A DNA stretch of 64,000 nucleotides, taken from positions 1-64,000 of the forward strand of contig NZ_BAEH01000077.1 of NCBI RefSeq assembly GCF_000241305.1, given 5' to 3'. Under the pieces are notes generated by a model that saw only the letters and a list, made by a program, of their open reading frames with translations, did no database searches and was not told the origin of the DNA. The DNA is from Gordonia effusa NBRC 100432. Lineage in GTDB: Bacteria > Actinomycetota > Actinomycetes > Mycobacteriales > Mycobacteriaceae. Shown here piece after piece: positions 54,895 to 62,812 of this stretch; position 1 is the stretch's first letter; each line of letters starts with the position of its first letter. A program made the position numbers and the translations under genes.

Positions 54895-56130
54895 ATGCCA
54901 GCGCAGTCGCCGTCCTCAGCAACCACACCGGCCGTCGGTGTGCGTCGACGCCCGGCAGATCGACGAGGAGTCATCCTGGACGTCGCGGCCAGAACTCTGA
55001 GCGTGCACGGCTACCACAGCACCACGCTGGAGGCGATCGCCGCCGAGGTTGGCATTTCGGTCCCCGCGCTCTACCGGCACTTCCCCACCAAGTACGCATT
55101 ATTCGCCGAGACGTCGCGGCGTCTCGCCGACGCGCTGCGTGACTCGCTGGTCGACGTACCCAACGCGGGCGACGACCCGCGCGCGGCACTCGACGCGATG
55201 CTGCGGGCCCTCGTTACAACCACCTTGGCCAACCGAGGTGGTGGCCTATATCGCTGGCAGTCGCAGTTCCTGGCACCCGACGATGCCGACTACGTTCGCC
55301 AGGTGGTCATCAGCCAGCATCGTCGCGTCCGGGCCGCCGTTATAGCTTTGCGGCAAGATCAGGGCCGGACAGCGGCATCGACGGCCCAAGCCGACGCGCT
55401 CGCCGCGGCCGCGATAAGCGCGGCTGGCAGCCCGTCGACACACCGCGCACCACTGCCCGCCAAGCAGGCAGAACAGATCCTGGTGTCCAACGCCCTGCGG
55501 ATGGTCGACATCGATCTCCCCGGGTTGGCGGAGACCCCAACTCCGTCAACCGATCCAGTCGGGCTCGCGCCGGCATCGAAGCGCGAAGTGATTCTGCGAC
55601 AGTCGATTCCACTGTTCGCAGAACACGGCTTTCGCGAGGTGTCTATCGAGGACATCGCGCGGTGCGCGGGTATGCCCCCGTCGGGGGTTTATCGGCACTA
55701 TGTTAACAAGGCGGCGATCCTGCAGACCGCGTTCTGGCGAGCGAATGATCGGATGATCGCGGCCATCGACGACGCGCTCGCTCAGGCGCGATCACCGGTG
55801 GATGCGGTAACCCGATTGGTGTCGAGTTACGTCGAATTATGTTCGGGGAGTGCGCAACTCATCGGTGTGTACATGGCCGAGATCGGTCATGTCGAGGCGG
55901 GCCAGCGAGCCGAGTTGCGTAGGCAGCAGCGGCGTAATATCGACGAGTGGGCCGGATGGGTTGTGCAGTCACGACCAGGACTCACGCTCGGGCAGGCGAG
56001 GTTCATGGTGCATGCCGCACTGAGTATCGCCTTCGACCTCACCCGGGTGTCCCGGCCCGCGCCGCCAGCACTGTTGAGCGCGCTGATCTGCGAGTTCCTG
56101 TTGGGCGATGCCAACGCGCGGAACGTCTAA
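54895..56130 (+). CDS. Tandem TetR regulator with two DNA-binding domains
   Basis: About 411 residues containing two complete TetR N-terminal domains. The first is near residues 25-70 (LDVAARTLSVHGYHSTTLEAIAAEVGISVPALYRHFPTKYALF), the second near 225-270 (LRQSIPLFAEHGFREVSIEDIARCAGMPPSGVYRHYVNKAAIL). Each is followed by a helical ligand-type domain. A single chain could thus mimic a TetR dimer. It is divergent from echA-fadD-adh and may control it. I start at ATG 54895; the frame is open back to 54868. Confidence 0.9.
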   Translation: MPAQSPSSATTPAVGVRRRPADRRGVILDVAARTLSVHGYHSTTLEAIAAEVGISVPALYRHFPTKYALFAETSRRLADALRDSLVDVPNAGDDPRAALDAMLRALVTTTLANRGGGLYRWQSQFLAPDDADYVRQVVISQHRRVRAAVIALRQDQGRTAASTAQADALAAAAISAAGSPSTHRAPLPAKQAEQILVSNALRMVDIDLPGLAETPTPSTDPVGLAPASKREVILRQSIPLFAEHGFREVSIEDIARCAGMPPSGVYRHYVNKAAILQTAFWRANDRMIAAIDDALAQARSPVDAVTRLVSSYVELCSGSAQLIGVYMAEIGHVEAGQRAELRRQQRRNIDEWAGWVVQSRPGLTLGQARFMVHAALSIAFDLTRVSRPAPPALLSALICEFLLGDANARNV

Positions 56131-56165
56131 TCTAATAGTCCCTCAACCGATTTCCGCCCTAGCCG

Positions 56166-56945
56166 CTAAACGGTCTCCAGGTCGCTGATCAGCCACCGAT
56201 CACCATCGCGCTTGAGCGTAATCTTCACCCGGGACTGGTACGGGATCCCATTCGGCTCGGCAGACTGGAGATCGGGCACCTTCACCACTTGGTCAAGGGT
56301 TACCAGCACAACTGCTTTGGTGGCCGAAAGTGATTCCAGACCAGCATATTTCGACTCCGCCTTGGACGCGCCGCGTGCATTGGTGTTGCCCTTGCGCGCA
56401 TCCTGTGACGACGTTATGTACGAGTCGGCAAACGAGGGCGTGGAAATCCCCCGGATGCGGCGGTCAAGATCGGCGTAGTTGTCCGGATCGTAGGTGCCGA
56501 TCGTCGCGGCGTACCGCCGGGCGGTGTCCATCGCGTCTTTGCCGTATTGCGACGACGCGCTCTGCGCCGCGAGTTCGTCCCGCGTTTCGTAATACCGATA
56601 ACCAAAAAACCCGGCCAGCGCTGCAAGCGCGATCACTGCAACGCATAACCCGACGAGCAGCCCGGTGACGACCCGAGAGCTACGCACCCTAGACGTTTTC
56701 GGCCTTGAGTCGATTTTCCGGGGACGTCGATCGTCCTCCGTATCAGCGCCGGTCGTCTTATCCCTCTTAGCCAACTTAGCCTGCGCCTTTGCCTCCTTCG
56801 CCGCCGCCTCGTCGCGCGCTTTAGCGCGATTCGCGCGATTCTCGGCGAGAAAATCATCCGAGGTCGGTGACGTCATATCAGCATCGGTTGGGTCGTTTCC
56901 CGCGCCGTCGTTCGCTGAGTCGGACGAGCCTGGACGTTTGGCCAT
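56166..56945 (-). CDS. Mce-associated-like membrane protein
   Basis: About 259 residues from ATG 56945; the frame open to 57185 crosses the promoter region and is not used. A charged, Lys/Ala-rich cytoplasmic head (EAAAKEAKAQAKLAKRDK) leads to one membrane helix (about 100-124, VVTGLLVGLCVAVIALAALAGFFGY). The outer domain (DAMDTARRYAATIGTYDPDNYADLDRRI ... WLISDLETV) matches the layout of Mce-associated proteins, which stabilise Mce lipid transporters. No mce operon is in the window. The end of the domain is a small NTF2-like fold by pattern. Confidence 0.8.
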   Translation of the reverse strand: MAKRPGSSDSANDGAGNDPTDADMTSPTSDDFLAENRANRAKARDEAAAKEAKAQAKLAKRDKTTGADTEDDRRPRKIDSRPKTSRVRSSRVVTGLLVGLCVAVIALAALAGFFGYRYYETRDELAAQSASSQYGKDAMDTARRYAATIGTYDPDNYADLDRRIRGISTPSFADSYITSSQDARKGNTNARGASKAESKYAGLESLSATKAVVLVTLDQVVKVPDLQSAEPNGIPYQSRVKITLKRDGDRWLISDLETV

Positions 56946-56995
56946 GGCGACCAATGTAGCGACCGCCACATTCAGCGCCTCCACACCACCGCTAC

Positions 56996-57015
56996 CTATC
57001 ACATATATGTGATAG
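56996..57015. promoter_or_regulatory. Perfect 20-bp palindrome CTATCACATATATGTGATAG
   Basis: The whole 20 bp equals its reverse complement. It lies 53 bp upstream of the acyl-CoA dehydrogenase start and 50 bp upstream of the divergent Mce-associated-like gene. It is the natural operator candidate for the GntR regulator encoded directly downstream of the dehydrogenase. Confidence 0.8.
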
Positions 57016-57068
57016 CGTTCGCGGCATTCGAGGCTGTCATTCGATAGCCAGTCATGGAGAGGAAGCAC

Positions 57069-58205
57069 GTGCATTTCACCGAGGAACAACGCGCATTCGC
57101 CAAGTCGGTGGCAGATTTCTGCCAGCGGGAAGCGGGGACTCGCGCACAGCGTGATGCGCTGACCGGCAATGGAGCCGAACTTCATTCCGAGGAGCTGTAC
57201 CGCAAGATGGCCGCGCTGGGCTGGGCAGGCATCATCGTGCCCGAGGAATACGGCGGCGCCGGAGCGGGCAACGTCGAGATGTGCATCTTCCTCGAGGAGA
57301 CTATGCGCGGTGGCGCGCCGATTGGCGGCGTCGGGCCAACGTTCATCACCGCGGCCGCGTACGCCAAATACGCCAGCGAAGAACTCAAGAAGGATGTGCT
57401 CACCGGCGTGGTCGCGGGTGATTCACTCGCCATCTCGATGTCGGAACCGGAAGCCGGCTCCGACGTCGGAGCACTGACCTGCCGCGCGGAAAAGGTCGAC
57501 GGCGGCTGGCTGATCAACGGCCAGAAGACCTGGTGCTCCAATGGCCATTTCGCGAAGTCGATCCTGCTCATCGCGCGGACCGACCGGTCCGGAAAGAAGC
57601 ACGAGGGCCTAACCCAGTTCCACATCCCCGCCGGCACAGCGGGTCTGAAGATTCAGGGCATCGACACACTCGGCGGACGCGAAGTCAACGATCTGTACTT
57701 CACCGACTGTTTCGTCCCGGACGCGTACGTCGTCGGCGAGGTAGACAACGGCTGGAATCAGCTGATGGCCGGGCTCAACACCGAACGGCTCATCCTGGGC
57801 GCGATGCAACTCGGTGTCGCGCAGCGTTCCTTCGACGACACGTTGAAATTCATCACCGAACGTAAACAGTTCGGCCGCCCGGTCGGCACCTTCCAGGCGC
57901 TGCGGCACCGGATGGCCGATCACGCCACCGAAATCGAATGCGCCAAGCTGCTCGTCTACAGCCTCGCGGAGAAGGCAGATGCCAGCCCGGACAAGATCTT
58001 CCCGCGCGAAGCGTCAATGGTGAAGTTGAAGACCACCGAGACGTCGAAGGCAATGACCATCGACGGCATGCAGATGATGGGCGGTTACGGATATGCCACA
58101 GAATTCGACGCCGAAAGCCTAATGCGTGGCGCGATCATCTCGACCGTCTACGGTGGCACGAATGAGATCCAGCGCGACGTCGTCGGGAAGACCTACGGAC
58201 TCTGA
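57069..58205 (+). CDS. Acyl-CoA dehydrogenase
   Basis: FAD-dependent oxidation of an acyl-CoA to the enoyl-CoA. About 378 residues, normal for the family. Landmarks are SMSEPEAGSDVGALTCRA (flavin/substrate site), ERKQFGRPVGTFQALRHRMAD and the C-terminal MMGGYGYATEFDAESLMRGAI...YGGTNEIQRDVVGKTYG. I start at GTG 57069, preceded by GAGAGGAAG, though ATG 57054 is in frame. A GntR gene follows after 16 bp, and a perfect palindrome lies upstream, suggesting a self-contained regulated unit. Acyl chain specificity is unknown. Confidence 0.93.
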   Translation: MHFTEEQRAFAKSVADFCQREAGTRAQRDALTGNGAELHSEELYRKMAALGWAGIIVPEEYGGAGAGNVEMCIFLEETMRGGAPIGGVGPTFITAAAYAKYASEELKKDVLTGVVAGDSLAISMSEPEAGSDVGALTCRAEKVDGGWLINGQKTWCSNGHFAKSILLIARTDRSGKKHEGLTQFHIPAGTAGLKIQGIDTLGGREVNDLYFTDCFVPDAYVVGEVDNGWNQLMAGLNTERLILGAMQLGVAQRSFDDTLKFITERKQFGRPVGTFQALRHRMADHATEIECAKLLVYSLAEKADASPDKIFPREASMVKLKTTETSKAMTIDGMQMMGGYGYATEFDAESLMRGAIISTVYGGTNEIQRDVVGKTYGL

Positions 58206-58221
58206 CAGTCCCCAGGTGCCC

Positions 58222-58896
58222 GTGACCCTTCCTCGCCGACGGCCACGTCGGCCGCAACTCTCCGACGAGGTTGCGGCCGATCTGCGGCACGCGATCATGG
58301 CAGCCGAATTCCGACCGGGCGAATACATCCGCATGGACGAAGCCGCCGCTCGACTCGGCGTCAGTGTTACCCCCGTGCGCGAGGCGCTGCTGACGCTGCG
58401 AGGTGAGGGCATGGTGCACCTGGTCCCCCATCGCGGCTATGCGGTGGCCGAGTTGTCCCGGACCGACGTCGGCGACCTGTTCTGGCTACAATCCCAGATC
58501 GCGGTAAAGCTGGCACTGCGGATTGCCGACGTGGTGACAGCTGGCGAGCTCGATGAGTTGTCCCGCTTGAATGACCAACTGCGCGAGGCAGTTTCGCGTG
58601 GATCTCACGACCGGGTGATCGAAGCCGAATTCGAATTCCATCGTCGGCACAACGTGATCGCCAATAGCGGAAAACTGAGCTGGTTCCTGATGGGCGCGAC
58701 GCGTTATACGCCGACGCAGCTGTACGCGAGCGACCCTGATTGGGGTCAGGTCGCCATCGACAGCCACGATCGATTGATCACCGCGTACCGCGTAGGCGAC
58801 AAGGAGCAGATCGTCGCGCAGACGCAACGCCAGTTCGACGACGGAGCCACTCGCCTGCTGGCGCATCTGGAGACGACTGGGATCTGGGATGAGTGA
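58222..58896 (+). CDS. GntR-family (FadR/FCD-type) regulator
   Basis: About 224 residues. The winged HTH is LSDEVAADLRHAIMAAEFRPGEYIRMDEAAARLGVSVTPVREALLTLRGEGMVHLVPHRGYAV. The C-terminal helical FCD domain has EFEFHRRHNVIANS and DSHDRLITAYRVGD, with His residues that can bind metal. GTG 58222 or 58216 is the start, 10-16 bp after the acyl-CoA dehydrogenase stop; the frame open to 58126 overlaps that gene and is not used. It probably senses an acyl-CoA or organic acid and controls the operon through the 56996-57015 palindrome. Confidence 0.88.
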   Translation: MTLPRRRPRRPQLSDEVAADLRHAIMAAEFRPGEYIRMDEAAARLGVSVTPVREALLTLRGEGMVHLVPHRGYAVAELSRTDVGDLFWLQSQIAVKLALRIADVVTAGELDELSRLNDQLREAVSRGSHDRVIEAEFEFHRRHNVIANSGKLSWFLMGATRYTPTQLYASDPDWGQVAIDSHDRLITAYRVGDKEQIVAQTQRQFDDGATRLLAHLETTGIWDE

Positions 58897-58978
58897 CCAG
58901 GCGTTTTGTCCTCCGGCCGATCCATACGCTAAAGTTTCTTCTCGGTCCAAGTGAGTTCTTCGCGACGGCCAAAAGCAA

Positions 58979-59051
58979 TCCCCCGTAGCTCAATTGGCAG
59001 AGCATTCGACTGTTAATCGAACGGTTACTGGTTCGAGTCCAGTCGGGGGAG
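58979..59051 (+). tRNA. tRNA-Asn (GUU)
   Basis: A 73-nt cloverleaf: acceptor TCCCCCG/CGGGGGA, D-arm TAGCTCAATTGGCAGAGCA, anticodon stem TTCGA/TCGAA enclosing CTGTTAA with anticodon GTT, and T-arm ACTGGTTCGAGTCCAGT. CCA is not encoded. A strong terminator follows 4 bp later. Confidence 0.97.
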
Positions 59052-59055
59052 CAAC

Positions 59056-59084
59056 AAAACCGCCTGATTACAGGCGGTTTTTTT
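59056..59084 (+). terminator. Intrinsic terminator after tRNA-Asn
   Basis: Perfect 11-bp stem AAAACCGCCTG / CAGGCGGTTTT with the loop ATTA, running into seven T residues. The clearest rho-independent terminator in the window. Confidence 0.95.
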
Positions 59085-59175
59085 GTGTCTTCGGGAGTGT
59101 CGCCGCCTCCAGGGGACCGGGTGTTGATATCCGCTATAATGTCGACATCATTTGTTGGATCGAATTGGGGTTGTG

Positions 59176-59619
59176 GTGAAACTTGCGACGCGAGTTGCGC
59201 TGGTGCTGATCGTGGTGTGTTCGCTGGGTGTGATGCTCGCACCCGCAGCCATTGCCGGTCCGCGAGACACGAACAAGACATATGACGTGTGGGCGATTCG
59301 CCTCGATACCCCATCGACAAAGCAGTTGGCGGTCACTAAAGATCCAGTCCGCGAGGTCTCCACGCTAGTTCTCCCCTACGAAGCAGTACTGCCGAAGCAA
59401 ATACTGACCGCCACGTTCGCATTGTGGCTGTCGGCGTATTTGGCGGAACGAGCGCAACAAGATTCACGGGCCGGTTGCGTTGAACTCGATATCACTGCCG
59501 ACGGGCGATTGCTCAATTGGGAAACGCACGACCATTGCCCGTGGCGAGTGTCGTCGGTGAATCGCGAGAAGGTGACCGTCGGCGAATATGGATGGACTGC
59601 CTACGCTCCGATCGACTGA
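59176..59619 (+). CDS. Small secreted protein of unknown function
   Basis: About 147 residues from GTG 59176; the frame opens with TTG 59152. A clear signal peptide (LATRVALVLIVVCSLGVMLAPAAIAG) should be cleaved near AIAG. The mature part has two cysteines (SRAGCVELD and HDHCPWR) that could form a disulfide, a helical stretch (QILTATFALWLSAYLAERAQQ) and a strand-rich end. No family recognised. Its AT-rich upstream stretch (59120-59150) is a plausible promoter. The 167 bp to the next gene contain no other ORF I can support. Confidence 0.65.
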   Translation: MKLATRVALVLIVVCSLGVMLAPAAIAGPRDTNKTYDVWAIRLDTPSTKQLAVTKDPVREVSTLVLPYEAVLPKQILTATFALWLSAYLAERAQQDSRAGCVELDITADGRLLNWETHDHCPWRVSSVNREKVTVGEYGWTAYAPID

Positions 59620-59762
59620 CCACACCGACTGCGGGGCGTCTGGTAAGCGGCAACTACCCCACGGCTGAAATGGGCTACGCGGCAATAATTGTCGTCTACC
59701 TCGATCTAGCTGTGGGGTACCGAGACCTACACGGCTCGCCACGCCCTTAGCAAGCCAAACAA

Positions 59763-59781
59763 TTAGGCGATGCTAGCCTAA
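59763..59781. promoter_or_regulatory. Candidate IdeR (DtxR-type) iron box upstream of the PepSY gene
   Basis: TTAGGCGATGCTAGCCTAA has TTAGGC/GCCTAA palindromic ends and agrees with 15 of 19 positions of the IdeR consensus as I recall it. It ends only 5 bp before GTG 59787, so a bound repressor would cover the start site of a short-leader or leaderless transcript. Confidence 0.82.
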
Positions 59782-59786
59782 TTGCC

Positions 59787-61097
59787 GTGTTAAATCATCC
59801 TACGACTGTCGCAGATGCCCCGTCATCGGCAGCGCCTAGCGATGAACCGGCCCGAAAGACATCCCGACGAACCACGAAGACATCCAAGCGCGCGCGAAAA
59901 CCGTTGCGGCGCATCCTCATCGTGTCGCATCGATGGCTATCCATCGTGTTCGGACTGATACTCGTAGTGGAGTGCACCACTGGCTCAATCCTGGTCTATG
60001 AACCCGAACTGCTCCGCGCCAGTTCCCCCGAGCTCTATCACTCGACCGCGGCGCCGACCCAGGTCGGATTCGATGACGCGATCAGTGCGGTAGAGCGCAG
60101 TAATCCCAATTTCGAGACTTCCTATGTCTCGCTGAAAGACGGGGTGTACCAACTCAGCACCGACGCTTCCGACAGCGATACCTATTTCGTCGACGCCGAC
60201 ACCGGCACGGTTAACGGCCACGCGAACGTATACGGCGGTGTCGTCGGCTTTCTGGAGAACCTGCACGACTGCGCGCTCAGTTGCGAAGGCTATGCGGGTT
60301 ATCAAGCATGGCCCGGCAAGCCGACACCGATCGCCACATGGGAGCCAACCGCGGGGCTCACCTGGGGCGGATTGATACTCGCACTTACCGGCTTGCTCGC
60401 TGTTTTCCTCGCGATATCGGGTCTGATCATTTGGTACCCCGGACTCAAGCGGTGGCGGCACGGATTCCGTGTCCGCCTCGGCAAAGGACGCTATGCGCGC
60501 GACGTCGATCTTCACAACGTGATCGGACTGGTCGCGGTCATTCCCTTACTGATCTGGGGACTAACCGGGATGAACTTCGAAGTTCCGGCCGTTTCGAAAT
60601 TATGGCTCGCCACGACAGGCGGACAATCAACCGACGATCAACCATCGACGATGGAGACAGTCGCTGCCGGTGCGCCGCGAATAAGTATCGGCGACGCCAT
60701 GGCGGCTGCCCGAGCAACGTTCGCCGGCTCGACCGTGACGTGGGCGCGGCTGCCCAGCTCAGCCGAGGATTACTACTCCTTCTATGTGCTCGACGGCGGG
60801 CCAGACCTATGGAGATACAGTTCGAATTTCCACGGAAATCGACTCGTGGGCGTCGACGCCCATGACGCTCGCCATGTCGAGGTGTTTCAGGGGCGTCCGC
60901 CGACCGTGTCGAACGCGGTACTCAGCGATTGGGCACAACCGGCCTTGCACTACGGATTCGCGGTCAATCCGTGGTGGCGGATCGCCTGGTGCGTGCTCGG
61001 CCTCACCCCACTGTTGCTGATGTTGACTGGACTGTCTACCTGGCTCTTCCGCGTTCAAGTGTCCCGACGTCGTCGTGCCGCGCGGTCATCGAGATGA
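59787..61097 (+). CDS. PepSY-associated TM-helix protein (iron-regulated candidate)
   Basis: 436 residues with an N-terminal basic tail, then the PepSY_TM layout: a first helix starting RRILIVSHRWLSIVFGLILVVECTTG, an outer domain with DADTGTV and FLENLHDCALSCEGY, a second helix pair (LILALTGLLAVFLAISGLIIWYPGLKRWRHG), the DLHNVIGLVAVIPLLIWGLTGMNF helix and a final LLLMLTGLSTWLF helix. Conserved His residues in the helices (SHRW, DLHNV) can bind heme or metal. Relatives include siderophore-linked ferric reductases such as FhuF/PiuB types. The upstream iron box supports a role in iron uptake or reduction. Confidence 0.85.
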   Translation: MLNHPTTVADAPSSAAPSDEPARKTSRRTTKTSKRARKPLRRILIVSHRWLSIVFGLILVVECTTGSILVYEPELLRASSPELYHSTAAPTQVGFDDAISAVERSNPNFETSYVSLKDGVYQLSTDASDSDTYFVDADTGTVNGHANVYGGVVGFLENLHDCALSCEGYAGYQAWPGKPTPIATWEPTAGLTWGGLILALTGLLAVFLAISGLIIWYPGLKRWRHGFRVRLGKGRYARDVDLHNVIGLVAVIPLLIWGLTGMNFEVPAVSKLWLATTGGQSTDDQPSTMETVAAGAPRISIGDAMAAARATFAGSTVTWARLPSSAEDYYSFYVLDGGPDLWRYSSNFHGNRLVGVDAHDARHVEVFQGRPPTVSNAVLSDWAQPALHYGFAVNPWWRIAWCVLGLTPLLLMLTGLSTWLFRVQVSRRRRAARSSR

Positions 61098-61459
61098 ATG
61101 CCACCGTCGGCCTGGCGATAATCGTTATCTGTTGCAGCGCAGCACTTTTCGCTGCGAAGCGGGCTGCGCTTGGACCATCCGGTCCGTGGCCCGACATAGG
61201 GGGCATGGCGCTCGGAGCGGTCATATTCTGTTGGGTCACAGGCGGATTCATATCGTGGCGGGCCGGTCACCTCCCCGCCCGGCCCGCCGTCTTCGTTGGC
61301 TACGCGACAACCGTGGCTGTGCTCGGCATGGTCGGATTACGTTGGGCCACCGCGCGTTCGGGTCGCAGTGGCGATCTGATCCGTGCCACCATCTGCGCGT
61401 TACTGGCATTTCTGGCGTGGCGAACGCAGCAGGTGTGGCTGGTTCCCGCGGCGGGTTAG
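61094..61459 (+). CDS. Small integral membrane protein coupled to the PepSY gene
   Basis: 121 residues from ATG 61094, which overlaps the PepSY stop as ATGA; the frame open to 60929 is an overlap with the upstream gene. Four hydrophobic segments are visible (NATVGLAIIVICCSAALFAA, DIGGMALGAVIFCWVTGGFI, VFVGYATTVAVLGMVGL and IRATICALLAFLAWRTQQVWL). No family recognised. Translational coupling suggests it works with the PepSY protein, perhaps as a second membrane subunit, and that both are under the same iron box. Confidence 0.75.
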   Translation: MNATVGLAIIVICCSAALFAAKRAALGPSGPWPDIGGMALGAVIFCWVTGGFISWRAGHLPARPAVFVGYATTVAVLGMVGLRWATARSGRSGDLIRATICALLAFLAWRTQQVWLVPAAG

Positions 61460-61467
61460 ATTCCACG

Positions 61468-61962
61468 TCACGAGTTCAGCGACAACACAAAGCACTCGTC
61501 CACGTGCACGATCCCACCGCGTCCGCGCTCTTCGCGTACCCGACCGTCCGGCGCCCATCCTTTCGAGCGGTAGAAACCCATCGCGCGCTCGTTGCCCCGT
61601 AACGCCCACAGTTCGGCGGCGTCGAAACCTGCGGCCCGCAATAGCTCAGTCGCGGCGGCGAGCAGAACGCCGCCGATCCCGTTCCCCCAGCGCTCGGGGT
61701 CGACATACAGCGACCACACCTCGCCGACCTGCCCCGCTGTCGATACCGTCGTGTGGCCGACAACCCGGTCGGCCTCGATCGCGAGGAGTGTCACCGGGGT
61801 ATCGACATCGAACGTATACCGCTGAGCCCATTCGTCGGGATCAAGCGCTGCCAGGTAATCCGGGTCCATTAGGCCCCGATAGCCAACCTGCCACGACCGC
61901 ACATGCACCCGTGCGACGGCGGCGGCATCTGCCGGTGCTGCCCGGCGCACGGTGACGTCCAT
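61468..61962 (-). CDS. GNAT-family N-acetyltransferase
   Basis: 164 residues. N-terminal VRRAAPADAAAVARVHVRSWQVGYRGLM is typical of the GNAT subgroup with an RSW..YRG motif, and the acetyl-CoA-binding loop is VWSLYVDPERWGNGIGGVLLAAA (the Q/RxxGxG motif appears as RWGNGIG). LWALRGNERAMGFYRSKGW is the conserved C-terminal strand and helix. The acetylated substrate is unknown. It is convergent with the small membrane protein gene (9-bp gap). Confidence 0.92.
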   Translation of the reverse strand: MDVTVRRAAPADAAAVARVHVRSWQVGYRGLMDPDYLAALDPDEWAQRYTFDVDTPVTLLAIEADRVVGHTTVSTAGQVGEVWSLYVDPERWGNGIGGVLLAAATELLRAAGFDAAELWALRGNERAMGFYRSKGWAPDGRVREERGRGGIVHVDECFVLSLNS

Positions 61963-62015
61963 TCGAAAAACCTAGCGGTGCAATTCTCCTGCTACAAACG
62001 AATTCCGGCTCTGAA

Positions 62016-62570
62016 CTAACTCCACGACGAAAGCGGTTGCCCGTCAACCCGTTTGAGTGGTAGCCAGGTCGACAACGTCCGCCCGAGCGTGCCAATCAGC
62101 CGAGATCCGAAGACACAGAGAGTCTGCTCCCAGGGGTGACCGAAGGTGCCCTCGCTTAAGTCGGGCCGAGCAAACAGATAGTAGTCACCGTCGGGATAGA
62201 CCGATACCTCCCACCGCGCACCGAAAGCGCCCGCGTGCCTTGCCGGATCGAAACGGTATCCATCATGCTGCCAATCGAGAACGACCCACTCTGCGTCAGC
62301 GAACTCTTCGACAAAGCATCTCAGCGCCTCGGCATTGAGTGCGTCGAAGCGGGCCGCCCACGCGGGCGACGGTGTCGTAACCGAGAGATCGAATGTCAAA
62401 GATGGAACAGGCTCACTGATCGCAGGCCAATTCTCGGCCTCGACACCCGGCCGAAATTCGCCGAACTTGAGCTCAAAAGCTGACCAGTACCGCTGCCGAT
62501 CATCGTCGGAGAGCACCGTCCAGCCAGGCGGCATCGACCGTGCCTCATCGTCGGCCATATTCGTCATCAC
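62016..62570 (-). CDS. DUF2716-like protein
   Basis: 184 residues. The start (GWTVLSDDDRQRYWSAFELKFGEFRP), the central FVEEFADAEWVVLDWQHDGYRFDP and WEVSVYPDGDYYLFARPDLSEGTFGHPWEQTLCVFG segments resemble DUF2716 proteins, which are sporadic in actinobacteria and have no known function. Tryptophan-rich, cytoplasmic, no catalytic motif seen. It lies 53 bp upstream of the GNAT gene on the same strand. Confidence 0.7.
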   Translation of the reverse strand: MMTNMADDEARSMPPGWTVLSDDDRQRYWSAFELKFGEFRPGVEAENWPAISEPVPSLTFDLSVTTPSPAWAARFDALNAEALRCFVEEFADAEWVVLDWQHDGYRFDPARHAGAFGARWEVSVYPDGDYYLFARPDLSEGTFGHPWEQTLCVFGSRLIGTLGRTLSTWLPLKRVDGQPLSSWS

Positions 62571-62657
62571 TGGATTGTCGCAGGCGCCCGATTAAACGCG
62601 GATTCGCTCGCCGCGTCCGCGCCAAAATCTCTTGCACGGCTGCGCTAGTGTGTTCGG

Positions 62658-62714
62658 GTGACCATCCCACGAATCGAGGAGGCGGTCGGCGCGAAACGCG
62701 CCGCCACCAGATAG
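62658..62714 (+). CDS. Possible leaderless leader peptide upstream of the FBP gene
   Basis: GTG 62658 opens an 18-codon frame (VTIPRIEEAVGAKRAATR) ending in TAG 62714. A -10-like TAGTGT at 62646-62651 is placed so that transcription would begin at the GTG itself, the layout of actinobacterial leaderless genes. About 100 nt separate it from the FBP gene, enough for an attenuating structure. Speculative; the rest of the 62571-62812 gap holds nothing I recognise. Confidence 0.3.
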   Translation: MTIPRIEEAVGAKRAATR

Positions 62715-62812
62715 CCGCGCCCCGCAGCCGATCAACACGATCGGCTGTGTCGTCGTACCTCGATTCCTTCTTGGAGCTCGCTCCAAATTCCTCTTCTTAG
62801 GATGGTCTTTTC

